60,392 nucleotides of DNA from NCBI GenBank assembly GCA_020722725.1, contig DYKG01000020.1:1-60392 (forward strand), in the 5' to 3' direction. Below, one piece after another: positions 27,929 to 36,526 of this stretch. Within the stretch, counting starts at the first letter, position 1. Each line of letters opens with the position of its first letter. The position numbers and the translations under genes are program-made. Under the pieces are notes generated by a model. That model saw only the letters and a program-made list of their open reading frames with translations, searched no databases and was not told the origin of the DNA. This DNA is from Candidatus Methylomirabilis sp. Lineage in GTDB: Bacteria > Muiribacteriota > Ozemobacteria > Ozemobacterales > Ozemobacteraceae.

Positions 27929-30286
27929 ATGGTCAATTGTCCTGGTTGTGGGGCGGTTAACAACAGAGAATCCTTAAGCTGCATCGCCTGTAATCGAACA
28001 CTACAGATAGTCTGCCCGCAATGTTCAGCCAGAAACCCGGTTTCTGCTGCGATATGCAACCAGTGTGGCCGAATTCTCGATGAGAAAAACGACCCACGCA
28101 TAATGCAACATCGAATCGGCGACCCGGTTTCTGAGATGTATGAGCCGGTCACAATCAGAGGCTCAAACAATGAGCTTCCTCTTGGCGCCTTCATGAAGGT
28201 GTTTTTTGGCGGCTTTTTCTTTGCCCTGCTTTATCTCAGCCAGGTTTTGAGCGGATACCCAATTGCCCTTCTTATTTCAGGTCTCCTCAGCGGCATTCTT
28301 GCCTTGTGGGGTCTGATCGAAATCACTTTCTGGCTCATCGAAGATCATGAAATCAATGAACCGGTCAAGACTGAAAAATTGCCCGAAGCATACCCAACCG
28401 GAGCAGAAAAAGGCTTGCCAGCCTTTGGTGAATCTTTTGAAGAAATCGACCTTGAGCTTGAAAAAAACGCCAAAGCGGCCGGGTCAGACAATTTGTTAAC
28501 CCCGGAAGAAGCCTCGGCTCTGCAGGTTAAAGAACCAGGTGAAGAATCAGAGGAAATCGCCGATTCTGAGCCGGGCACAGAAGAACCAAAGCCACCAGTC
28601 CGGCAGCGCAGCGAAACTCTTGCGGAATTCCTTTCGAATGGTATTGAATCCGAAATTCTCTCGGTTAAACGCAAGATACAGCGCTCTCCTGAAAACTATG
28701 CACTGCTAATGCACCTTGCGCAGCTCCACGAAGAGAGAGGAGAAATTACCCTTGCCCTTGAAACCATGGAAGAGTGCACCAAATTCGATCCAAAGATCGC
28801 CGAAATCTATCTCTATCAAGGCATTCTCAACATGCGCAGCGGTTTTCCAGAAAAGGCCCGCGCATCTTTCCAAAAAACACTTGAACTAAATCGCTTCATG
28901 TCAAAGGCTTTCTATCAACTTGGCATGCTCGAACGCAGCGCCGGAAACCTTCAGGAAGCGCGCAAAAACCTGCAAAAGTGTATTCAGCTTTCTCCTGATG
29001 ATGCCTATGCCCACTACCAACTCGGAATGATCTACCGGGAATTCGGTGAAACCGGCCTGGCCATGATGGAATTGAAACGTGCAACGATTCTGCACCCCAC
29101 CGACTCTTATGGTCACAGCAAGCTTGGCCAGATTTATCAACAGACCGGGCAATTCGATCTGGCGGTATCAGAGTATTCTCTCGCCTTGAGCCTTAAGCCT
29201 GAAGATCCTTTTGTTCTTGAACGCCTCGCCGAAGTTGTTGCAGCAAAAGGCATGCTTTTGCGTGCTGCCGAACTATATCAGGAAGCCATTTCCCGCCAGT
29301 TCCACCCCAAAGTCGAAACCATGGTCGCCCTTGGGCACATTTTCCGAAAACTTGAAGAATACGAAGATCTTGAGGCTCTTGCCGACGAAGTGCTTGGCAT
29401 TACCGCCAATCATGTTTCCGGACTTTTCTTTAAAGCTGTTGCCGCCATGAAACAGAATCGAAGCATTGAAGCAATTGAGTTGCTTGAAAAGCTTACTGAA
29501 AACCCGGACTCTGGCTACGAAGCCTGGCTTGAACTGGGAAAACTTTATCAGGCCCAGGGCAAAGAAGACAAAGCCCTTTCAGCATTTATCAAAGCCACCA
29601 CCTGCGCACCTGACCAGGCCGGAATCTGGAATACCATCGGAATTCTACTGGGAAACCAGAAAGCCTATGAAGAAGCACTGAAAGCCTTTAAAAAAGCTGC
29701 AAGCTTTGATTATTCCGATCCACAGATTGCCAGTAATCTTAAGGCCATTCAGAAAAAGCTTGAATCGAGCTGCGCCCGCATAATTGAATCGCGAAAAACC
29801 CAGCTGGAAAAAGAGCCTGAAGACCTTTTTGCTTACATCGAGCTGGGAAGGGCTTTTGAAGTTTTGAACCGGCCAGAAGATGCTTTGATGGCATATCAGC
29901 GCCTTCTCGCCATCAATCCAGAGCACATCGACGGCCTGATGTGCTATGCTGAACTGCTGCGCAAACGGGGCAAACTCAAGATGGCAATGCGCTGCTACCG
30001 CGAAATTCTGAAAATACAGCCCGAAAATGCCGAAACCCACATTTATCTGGTGCAGGCAAATCTCAGCCTTGGATTTCTTAACGAAGCTCTGCGCCACGCT
30101 GTAACCGCACAGAAAATTGTCAAGGATGACCCAAGAGTTCATTTTCTTCTCGGAAAAATCTACTTCGCCAAGGGTCTTGCACCAAGGGCTCTTAAAGAAT
30201 TCTCTGTCGTTGCTGCAACCGCCACTGACCCCGACATGATCAGCTGGGCCGAACTCATGCGACGGCGTCTGTCGAGGAACAATTAA
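27929..30286 (+). CDS. Zinc-ribbon, membrane and TPR-repeat protein
   Basis: About 785 residues. Two or three CxxC pairs at the start (CPGCG, CIAC, CPQCS, CNQCG) form a double zinc ribbon, then two membrane helices (near residues 88-135), an acidic linker and at least a dozen TPRs from about residue 240 to the end. The repeats show the usual pattern (for example AYYQLGMIYREFGETGLA-type spacing). TPR arrays bind partner proteins; here they would face the cytoplasm or periplasm depending on topology. GTG at 27923 and ATG at 27929 are both possible starts; neither has a good ribosome site. The next gene starts at once. Confidence 0.85.
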   Translation: MVNCPGCGAVNNRESLSCIACNRTLQIVCPQCSARNPVSAAICNQCGRILDEKNDPRIMQHRIGDPVSEMYEPVTIRGSNNELPLGAFMKVFFGGFFFALLYLSQVLSGYPIALLISGLLSGILALWGLIEITFWLIEDHEINEPVKTEKLPEAYPTGAEKGLPAFGESFEEIDLELEKNAKAAGSDNLLTPEEASALQVKEPGEESEEIADSEPGTEEPKPPVRQRSETLAEFLSNGIESEILSVKRKIQRSPENYALLMHLAQLHEERGEITLALETMEECTKFDPKIAEIYLYQGILNMRSGFPEKARASFQKTLELNRFMSKAFYQLGMLERSAGNLQEARKNLQKCIQLSPDDAYAHYQLGMIYREFGETGLAMMELKRATILHPTDSYGHSKLGQIYQQTGQFDLAVSEYSLALSLKPEDPFVLERLAEVVAAKGMLLRAAELYQEAISRQFHPKVETMVALGHIFRKLEEYEDLEALADEVLGITANHVSGLFFKAVAAMKQNRSIEAIELLEKLTENPDSGYEAWLELGKLYQAQGKEDKALSAFIKATTCAPDQAGIWNTIGILLGNQKAYEEALKAFKKAASFDYSDPQIASNLKAIQKKLESSCARIIESRKTQLEKEPEDLFAYIELGRAFEVLNRPEDALMAYQRLLAINPEHIDGLMCYAELLRKRGKLKMAMRCYREILKIQPENAETHIYLVQANLSLGFLNEALRHAVTAQKIVKDDPRVHFLLGKIYFAKGLAPRALKEFSVVAATATDPDMISWAELMRRRLSRNN

Positions 30287-31429
30287 ATGAAATTTTCAAA
30301 ACTGCATTTAATTTTTTGCGCTGCCATACTTTTTGTCAACCCGGCTTCTGCGCAATTCAGCGACAACGCCAAATCTGAAGTCTCAGTTCGAGACCTGCTT
30401 GAAATTCAGAAAAACAAACCCAAAGCCGACACTTATTATCTTATGGCGCTTGCGGAAGCCAGAAAAAACAACATTGATGCCGCTGAGAAGGCCATTAAAA
30501 CCGGCCTGGGCATCAACCCCGGCAATACCAGACTCATCGGTCTCAAAGGTGCAATAAGAGCAAGACAGGGGCGATTGTCTGAAGCCAGAAGGCTTTTTTT
30601 GAATGTACTTCAGCTCGACCCTGAAGACCAGTATGCAGAGACTTCGTTGCGCTCAATCGAACGAATTCTTCAACCCCGGCGTCAGAAAGTCACGGTTATC
30701 AACAAACCATCGGAAAAAACCGCAGACACCTCTGCTCCAGCCGCCCCGGTAATGGTAAAAACCGTTGTGGTCGAAAAAAAAGTTCTTGAATCTTCGTATT
30801 TCGATCAGATAAAAAATAAACAGCAGTGTTATTACGGTATGGCAGCTCTTAAAAGAGCTTATGAAAGCTATCTTGCCAGCAGCCCGAAAGATAAAAACTT
30901 CTCACCCGAAGCTCTTGTCAGCAGCGGATTTTTAACCTCCATTCCCCTTTGCCCTGATTCAGGCACCTATAGTTTTGCCGATTCAGATGTTATATGCAGC
31001 AAGCACGGAAAAGAATCAGAGGTCGGCGCTGAAGTTACAACGGTTTTCACCGATTTTAACCGGGGTATGCGGTCAAAGCTCAGTCGCAACTATCTCGATG
31101 CACTGAAGGCCTTCGAACAGGTTGTAGTTCTATACCCAAGATGGCCCGAAGCTCATTTTCAGCTTGCTGACACTCTTTTCCGTCTCGGAGAGACTGAACC
31201 GGCAATATTGTCTCTTAGAACCTGCCTGAAATACCAGCCAGAAAACCTTGATGCGCAGCTGCTGCTTGCCAATCTTTACTTCAAAAAAGGCCAGAAAGAT
31301 GCTGCTCTTGAAATTCTTGACCGCCTTGCCACCCGGCAAAAAGGGTCGGTATATGGCCTTTCTGCGCGAAGCATTGCCGGCTCAATCAGGTCGGGACGCA
31401 ATTATTACCAGATTTTTCCGCCCAATTGA
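30287..31429 (+). CDS. Exported TPR protein with pilin-type C-x-n-CS-x-HG domain
   Basis: A 380-residue protein with a signal peptide (cleavage near ASAQ, residue 22), an N-terminal TPR block (about 40-120), a middle domain (about 170-245) and C-terminal TPRs (about 255-370). The middle domain has CYYGMAALKRAYESYL, then IPLCPDSGTYSFADSD and VICSKHGKE. This is the pattern usually found in the globular part of type IV pilin-like proteins (C..n...l..A...y, CP.gG.Y, CS.HG), but no prepilin helix is present. The ATG follows the previous TAA directly, with AGGA nine bases upstream. Confidence 0.8.
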   Translation: MKFSKLHLIFCAAILFVNPASAQFSDNAKSEVSVRDLLEIQKNKPKADTYYLMALAEARKNNIDAAEKAIKTGLGINPGNTRLIGLKGAIRARQGRLSEARRLFLNVLQLDPEDQYAETSLRSIERILQPRRQKVTVINKPSEKTADTSAPAAPVMVKTVVVEKKVLESSYFDQIKNKQQCYYGMAALKRAYESYLASSPKDKNFSPEALVSSGFLTSIPLCPDSGTYSFADSDVICSKHGKESEVGAEVTTVFTDFNRGMRSKLSRNYLDALKAFEQVVVLYPRWPEAHFQLADTLFRLGETEPAILSLRTCLKYQPENLDAQLLLANLYFKKGQKDAALEILDRLATRQKGSVYGLSARSIAGSIRSGRNYYQIFPPN

Positions 31430-31441
31430 TCGGGAATCCTG

Positions 31442-32305
31442 ATGAAAAAGAAACTCAAATCAGTTGCTTTTATCTGTCACCCGGCCAGATCTTCTTTGCC
31501 GCCAATTTTGAAAGGGCTCATCGATTGGGCTGAAGCCAGTAAAATAAAAGTTCGCCTTACCCCACGCATGGCGCAGATCATTGAGCGCCCGGAACTCGGA
31601 ATGCCACGTCAGGACATGGCCGGAGAAATTGACATGGTTGTAGTTCTTGGTGGAGACGGCTCTATCCTTGAAACTACCAGAGCATTCGCCGCCGATGGCA
31701 TTCCGGTTGCCGGGATCAACCTTGGACATCTGGGCTTTCTAACTCTCGATGAACCGAAAAACGCCATCAACACCCTCGAAAAACTGCGCGACGGTAAATT
31801 CCGCATCGAAAACCGCATGATGCTTCAGGCTGTAGTGCGACGCAACGGTGAAAAAATGTTTCGTGGCATTGCCATGAATGACGTGGTTATTCAAAAAGGA
31901 ACGATGCTCAGAGTAATTAGAATAAACGTTTCAATTTCCGGAAAAATGGTAAACAGTTACCATGGTGACGGAATCATTTTCTCGACCCCTACCGGTTCAA
32001 CCGCCTATTCTCTCTCAGCCGGCGGGCCAATCGTACCTCCATGGGTCAACGTCATTGTTCTTTGCCCGCTGAACTGCCACACACTCAGTGCCCGCCCGGT
32101 TATTACATCAGACCAGGAAATTCTTTCGGCCAGGTTAAGCTGTGTTCACTCGAAGGTAGACCTGGTTCTCGACGGGCAGGAAGGTTTTCGTCTGATGGAT
32201 GGTGATGAAATAGAAGTTTCACGAGCCAACGAACTTGGCCGCATCGTCGTTTTCAAGTCCCGCAATTTCTTTGAAGTTTTGCGAAAAAAGATGAACTGGG
32301 GTTAA
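31442..32305 (+). CDS. nadK: NAD kinase
   Basis: A 287-residue protein with VVLGGDGSILET (70-74 is GGDGS), GINLGHLGFLT and SYHGDGIIFSTPTGSTAYSL, which together define the ATP-NAD kinase fold. It phosphorylates NAD to NADP. The region after GGPIV departs from the usual HP-x-TPICPHTLS pattern (here PP-x-CPLNCHTLS), though HTLSARP is kept. It is 12 bases after the TPR gene and in the same direction as DsbD. Confidence 0.93.
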   Translation: MKKKLKSVAFICHPARSSLPPILKGLIDWAEASKIKVRLTPRMAQIIERPELGMPRQDMAGEIDMVVVLGGDGSILETTRAFAADGIPVAGINLGHLGFLTLDEPKNAINTLEKLRDGKFRIENRMMLQAVVRRNGEKMFRGIAMNDVVIQKGTMLRVIRINVSISGKMVNSYHGDGIIFSTPTGSTAYSLSAGGPIVPPWVNVIVLCPLNCHTLSARPVITSDQEILSARLSCVHSKVDLVLDGQEGFRLMDGDEIEVSRANELGRIVVFKSRNFFEVLRKKMNWG

Positions 32306-32331
32306 TTCAAATTCTTTCTCGAGGTGTAACT

Positions 32332-34149
32332 TTGAAAAAGCTTTTAATTACGTTGATTCTATTGCTGCCACTTTCGCTGTTGGCACAGATAGCCGGGCAG
32401 AGCGGAGATTTTTCATTCAGATCAGGTTTGAATGAATGGCGCAATGACCATTTATATGTTGAAATTTCAGGAAAAGTCGGGTTCAATCACCTGCTTTACC
32501 GTGACCGGATGTCATTTTCCGCGCCAAATGGGCGGCTTGAGATCGACTGGCCAACAACCAAAATGAAAAAAGATCCGTTTACTGGTGAGGATGTTGCTGT
32601 TTATGCTGATGGCAGTCATAATTTTGCCATAAGATTTTTCCCCGCCACCCCCTCAGTAAATCAACTCGATCTTCAGGTCAATTATCAGGGCTGCTCTAAT
32701 ATCACCTGCTTTTTCCCAACCAAAGACAATTTTAAATTCTCATTTAACCCAACTTCAACAGCATCAAAAACCCCTTCTGCAGATTCACCGTTTTTGATTT
32801 CAACCGCCTCTTCCAGCTCTTCAGCTTCTGAATTGCCCGGCAGTGATTCGTCAAAGAACGGCAAGGTTCAGACCCCTTCAGGACTGGTAGATTTTGCCGC
32901 CACCATGAAAGAACATGGCATTTTTTGGGTTCTTGTCATGTCGCTTCTGGGCGGATTGCTGGTCAGCCTTACACCTTGCGTCTATCCCATGATTCCCATC
33001 ACCCTTTCCATTATTGGCGGCCGCAACGAAAACCAGAGTTTCTTCAGAGGCCTGGGCCTGTCAGCCACGTATGTTGCAGGCCTTTCGCTCACCTATGCTT
33101 TGCTTGGGCTTGCTGCAGCAAGTTTTGGCGCACAAATCAGGGGTTTTCTTCAGGGAACCTTTTTTCAGGCAGCAATCTCACTCATCTTTTTCATTCTTGC
33201 CCTTTCAATGTTTGATGTTTTCATGATTCAGGCTCCGGCTGCCTTGCGCAACCGCCTTGGCAATGTAAAAAGAACCGGAATGATCGGAATTTTCGCCATG
33301 GGCATGGTTTCTGGCCTGATGGCTTCACCCTGTGTTGCCGCCCCACTGGCGGGAATTCTTGCATTCATCGCAGCGACCGGCAGCCAGTTTCTCGGCTTTT
33401 TCATGCTGCTGCTTTTCGCCTGGGGAATGAGCGTTCCCCTGCTGTTGATCGGCGCATTTTCAGGCAGTCTCAACTCATTGCCAAAAGCAGGGGATTGGAT
33501 GAACCGGGTCAAAGAATTCTATGGTTTTCTTATGATCGGGGCGGCGCTTTATTTTGCCCGGCCTTTAATTGGTGAGCCTTTGGCAGAGATGTTTCTGGCC
33601 CTGGTTCTTGCCGCTTTTGCTGCATTTCTTGGATTGTTTTCAAATCTGCCGGAAGATTCCCTTCTCTCACACCGGATTCTAAAAGCATTCGGCATTGTAA
33701 CCATTGCCGTTGCCTGCGCCTTCGCAATCAGTGCGACCACCAAATGGGGTTATCTATGCATGCCCCAGACTTTAAATTCCCAGACTGCCGGCAAAGCTGA
33801 ATTGATCTGGCTTAATGAGCTTGATTCGGCCATTTCCAAAGCAAAAGCAGAAAAAAAACCGGTTTTTATGGATTTTCGCGCCGACTGGTGCCCTATCTGC
33901 CGAGAACTGGAAAAAAATGTTTTCCCCCGGCCTGAAATTAAGGTGCTTCTTGAAAAAATGGTGCTGGTCAAAGTCGATGCCACTTCAAGTAATGAAAAAA
34001 CCGACGCCTTGCTGAAAAATTTCGGTGTCGTGGGTTTGCCCACCCTGGTTATTCTTTCCTCTGATGGCAATGAATTAACCGAACTGCGCATGGTGGGAGA
34101 CGTGACTCCTGCCCTGCTTGCCGGTTATTTAAGCAAAGCACTGCATTGA
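32332..34149 (+). CDS. dsbD: Thiol:disulfide interchange protein DsbD
   Basis: A 605-residue three-part protein: signal peptide, N-terminal DsbD domain (about 20-150, two Cys in the SNITCFFP region), a linker, about eight membrane helices with the conserved TPCVYPMIPIT, and a C-terminal thioredoxin domain with DFRADWCPICRE (CxxC near residue 520). It moves electrons across the inner membrane to reduce periplasmic disulfides. The start is TTG at 32332, with GAGGTG upstream. It ends a gene set with NAD kinase and two TPR proteins. Confidence 0.94.
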   Translation: MKKLLITLILLLPLSLLAQIAGQSGDFSFRSGLNEWRNDHLYVEISGKVGFNHLLYRDRMSFSAPNGRLEIDWPTTKMKKDPFTGEDVAVYADGSHNFAIRFFPATPSVNQLDLQVNYQGCSNITCFFPTKDNFKFSFNPTSTASKTPSADSPFLISTASSSSSASELPGSDSSKNGKVQTPSGLVDFAATMKEHGIFWVLVMSLLGGLLVSLTPCVYPMIPITLSIIGGRNENQSFFRGLGLSATYVAGLSLTYALLGLAAASFGAQIRGFLQGTFFQAAISLIFFILALSMFDVFMIQAPAALRNRLGNVKRTGMIGIFAMGMVSGLMASPCVAAPLAGILAFIAATGSQFLGFFMLLLFAWGMSVPLLLIGAFSGSLNSLPKAGDWMNRVKEFYGFLMIGAALYFARPLIGEPLAEMFLALVLAAFAAFLGLFSNLPEDSLLSHRILKAFGIVTIAVACAFAISATTKWGYLCMPQTLNSQTAGKAELIWLNELDSAISKAKAEKKPVFMDFRADWCPICRELEKNVFPRPEIKVLLEKMVLVKVDATSSNEKTDALLKNFGVVGLPTLVILSSDGNELTELRMVGDVTPALLAGYLSKALH

Positions 34150-34207
34150 ACCTGTTCTTTTTCTGATTGAGGCTTCTGGTTACGCGATTCTCAGAAGAAA
34201 TATTCGC

Positions 34208-34235
34208 AGGGGCCGACCACTGTACCGGCCCGCTT
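34208..34235 (+). repeat. Palindromic dispersed repeat, copy 1
   Basis: A 28-base element with arms AGGGGCCGACC and CGGCCCGCTT. It lies in the 121-base convergent gap between dsbD and the NIF3 gene. Read from the opposite strand, positions 43264-43238 carry the same arms around a 6-base centre. Confidence 0.7.
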
Positions 34236-34270
34236 CAGATAGTTTAATCATTTGTTTTTCATGGGGACGA

Positions 34271-35035
34271 TTACAAGCCGGTCGGCAGATCAATAAATTC
34301 ATATTCTAATTTGAATTTTTTGGCCAGATGCTTGCCCAGAGCATTAACCCCAAACACCTCAGTGGCATAATGCCCGGCTGAAATCATGTGAATTTCACGA
34401 TCTTTGCAGGCCGCCACTCCCTGGTGAATGATTTCGCCGGTTAAAATCAAATCGACTTCGCCATTATAAACCAGAGGGTCGCTTACATAGCTCCAGCCAC
34501 CGCCAGAAACGATGGCAACCGACTTCACCGATTTTTTGCCAAAATTAAGGTGAGTAACCACCGGGCCAATTAATTTTGCAATTTTTTCTTTTATTGCTTC
34601 TATTGAAACCGGTCTGGTAAAATTGCCAAGAACACCGATCGGGTTTCTGCTGCCACCAAAGGGAGCAACCACCTTTAAACCAAGAATTCCTGCCATTTCT
34701 GCATTATTACCCAGCTCAGAGTGAGCATCAAGAGGAAGGTGCAAAGCATACAGATTGAGACCTGTCTGGTCGAGAGCCCGAAAAATTTTCTGATTTATGC
34801 GATCAAGACGTGTCCATTCCGCGCCTTTCCAGAATAAACCATGGTGAACCACGGCAAAGTCGGCCTTTTTCTGCTGAGCCAGGTTGAAAAACTCAACGGT
34901 TGCATCAACACCGGCGACAATCTTCGAAACATTTTCTTTGCCTTCAAATTGAAGCCCGTTATAGGAATAATCGGGGTAATTCACTTCAGCAAAAAGCTCT
35001 TCGAGATATTTAATCAGATCTTTTCTTTTAATCAT
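34271..35035 (-). CDS. NIF3-like dinuclear metal-centre protein (DUF34)
   Basis: A 254-residue protein with AVVHHGLFWKG (HHG metal ligands), HLPLDAHSELGNN and late VISAGHYATEVFG, matching NIF3/YbgI. These proteins bind two metals in a toroidal hexamer; the substrate is not settled, with proposed roles in cyclohydrolase-like or damage-control chemistry. The ATG at 35035 has an AGGAGAAG site. It is 23 bases after the phosphohexomutase stop and probably co-transcribed with it. Confidence 0.92.
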   Translation of the reverse strand: MIKRKDLIKYLEELFAEVNYPDYSYNGLQFEGKENVSKIVAGVDATVEFFNLAQQKKADFAVVHHGLFWKGAEWTRLDRINQKIFRALDQTGLNLYALHLPLDAHSELGNNAEMAGILGLKVVAPFGGSRNPIGVLGNFTRPVSIEAIKEKIAKLIGPVVTHLNFGKKSVKSVAIVSGGGWSYVSDPLVYNGEVDLILTGEIIHQGVAACKDREIHMISAGHYATEVFGVNALGKHLAKKFKLEYEFIDLPTGL

Positions 35036-35057
35036 GTTCTTCTCCTGCCCGTCAGGC

Positions 35058-36500
35058 TCAGTTACCTGCTACGCCAGACTTCATCAAGCCTGCTTCCGCT
35101 TCGCGAACTTTGCTTTCAACAAACTCGCGATATTGCTGTAAAGATTCTGGATCTTCGGCTTCGAATCTTGAAACCAGTATGGGCTGGGTATTCGATGCCC
35201 TCACCAATCCCCATCCTTTATCGAATTCTACTCGAATTCCATCAATCAGATTTATATTTTTTATGCGTAACCCGCTCAAGCTTTTGTTATGAGCCTGAAT
35301 CAGCTCAATAACCCGGCTGACCAGGTCAAATTTAAGCTCTTCCTGGCAATTGATGCGAATTTCAGGGGTTACCAGCACCGGTGGCAGATCTTTCAAAAAA
35401 TCTGACATTTGTCCGCCAGGCATCGCCTGACCAAGAATTCTCGCCACTTCCAGCGATGCGTGTATTGCATCATCGAAGCCGAAATAGTTCTCAGCAAAGA
35501 AAATATGACCGCTCATTTCGCCGGCAAGCAGTGCCCCTGATTCTTTCATCTTGTCCTTGATAAGAGAATGGCCGGTTTTCCACATAACCGGGTTACCGCC
35601 AGCTTTTTCAATTTCACGATACATTCTGGTCGAGCATTTGACTTCGCCAATTACTGTGGCATGAGGATTTCGCTGCAGCAAATCGCGGGCCAGAACAATC
35701 ATAATTTCATCGCCCCACAAAACATTGCCACGGTTATCTACAACCCCCAGCCGGTCGCTGTCGCCGTCGTATGAAAAACCCACATCGGCTCGGTTTTTTT
35801 TCATTTCAGCAATCAACGGTTGCAGATTTTTTTCAACCGTCGGGTCCGGGTGGTGATTGGGAAAATTACCGTCTGGTTCGCAGAACAGCTCAATAACTTC
35901 ACAGCCAAGCGCCTTGAAGATCGAAGGTGCAACCAGGCCGGCGGTGCCGTTTCCGGCATCGACAATAACTCTTGGCCTGTTTGAGCATTTTTTGAGCGCC
36001 TGATGACGCCCGATCTGATGTTCGATATAGGCGGAAATAATATCGTAAGATTCTTCACTACCTGAACCAATTATGAATTCACCTTTTTCGAGAATTTCTC
36101 TGACCTGCTGAATCTCTTCGCCATGAATTGTGGTTTTCTTGAAACCAAGTTTGAAACCATTGTATTCGGGTGGGTTATGGCTGCCGGTAATCATGATGGC
36201 CCCATCAATCGGCAATTTGAACATCGAATAATAAACCAGCGGCGTCGGGCACATGCCCAGGTCGATGACCTTCACACCACATTTTTTCAGGCCTTCAGCG
36301 AACCAGTTCTTGAGATCTGGCCCGCTCAGACGAGCATCGCGGCCAATCGCCATGCAAAGATCTTTTTTATTGGCCAGATGGCGGCTGACGAAAGTGGCAT
36401 AAGCCATCGCAAGATTCGTTATAAAATCTCTTGAAAAGTCATCTTTAACGATGCCTCGTATATCATACTGTTTAAAAACGTTTTTGTTGAAGTTTTTCAT
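35058..36500 (-). CDS. Phosphomannomutase/phosphoglucomutase
   Basis: A 480-residue alpha-D-phosphohexomutase. Catalytic MITGSHNPPEYNGFK holds the phosphoserine, YDGDSDRLG binds magnesium, GEMSGHIFF is the sugar-binding loop and RASNTQP the phosphate-binding loop. It interconverts hexose 1- and 6-phosphates for surface polysaccharide or central carbon use. The ATG at 36500 has AAGGGA upstream. The transglutaminase-TPR gene precedes it on the same strand by 26 bases. Confidence 0.95.
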   Translation of the reverse strand: MKNFNKNVFKQYDIRGIVKDDFSRDFITNLAMAYATFVSRHLANKKDLCMAIGRDARLSGPDLKNWFAEGLKKCGVKVIDLGMCPTPLVYYSMFKLPIDGAIMITGSHNPPEYNGFKLGFKKTTIHGEEIQQVREILEKGEFIIGSGSEESYDIISAYIEHQIGRHQALKKCSNRPRVIVDAGNGTAGLVAPSIFKALGCEVIELFCEPDGNFPNHHPDPTVEKNLQPLIAEMKKNRADVGFSYDGDSDRLGVVDNRGNVLWGDEIMIVLARDLLQRNPHATVIGEVKCSTRMYREIEKAGGNPVMWKTGHSLIKDKMKESGALLAGEMSGHIFFAENYFGFDDAIHASLEVARILGQAMPGGQMSDFLKDLPPVLVTPEIRINCQEELKFDLVSRVIELIQAHNKSLSGLRIKNINLIDGIRVEFDKGWGLVRASNTQPILVSRFEAEDPESLQQYREFVESKVREAEAGLMKSGVAGN

Positions 36501-36526
36501 TTTGTCCCTTCAATTGAATGTTTAAT

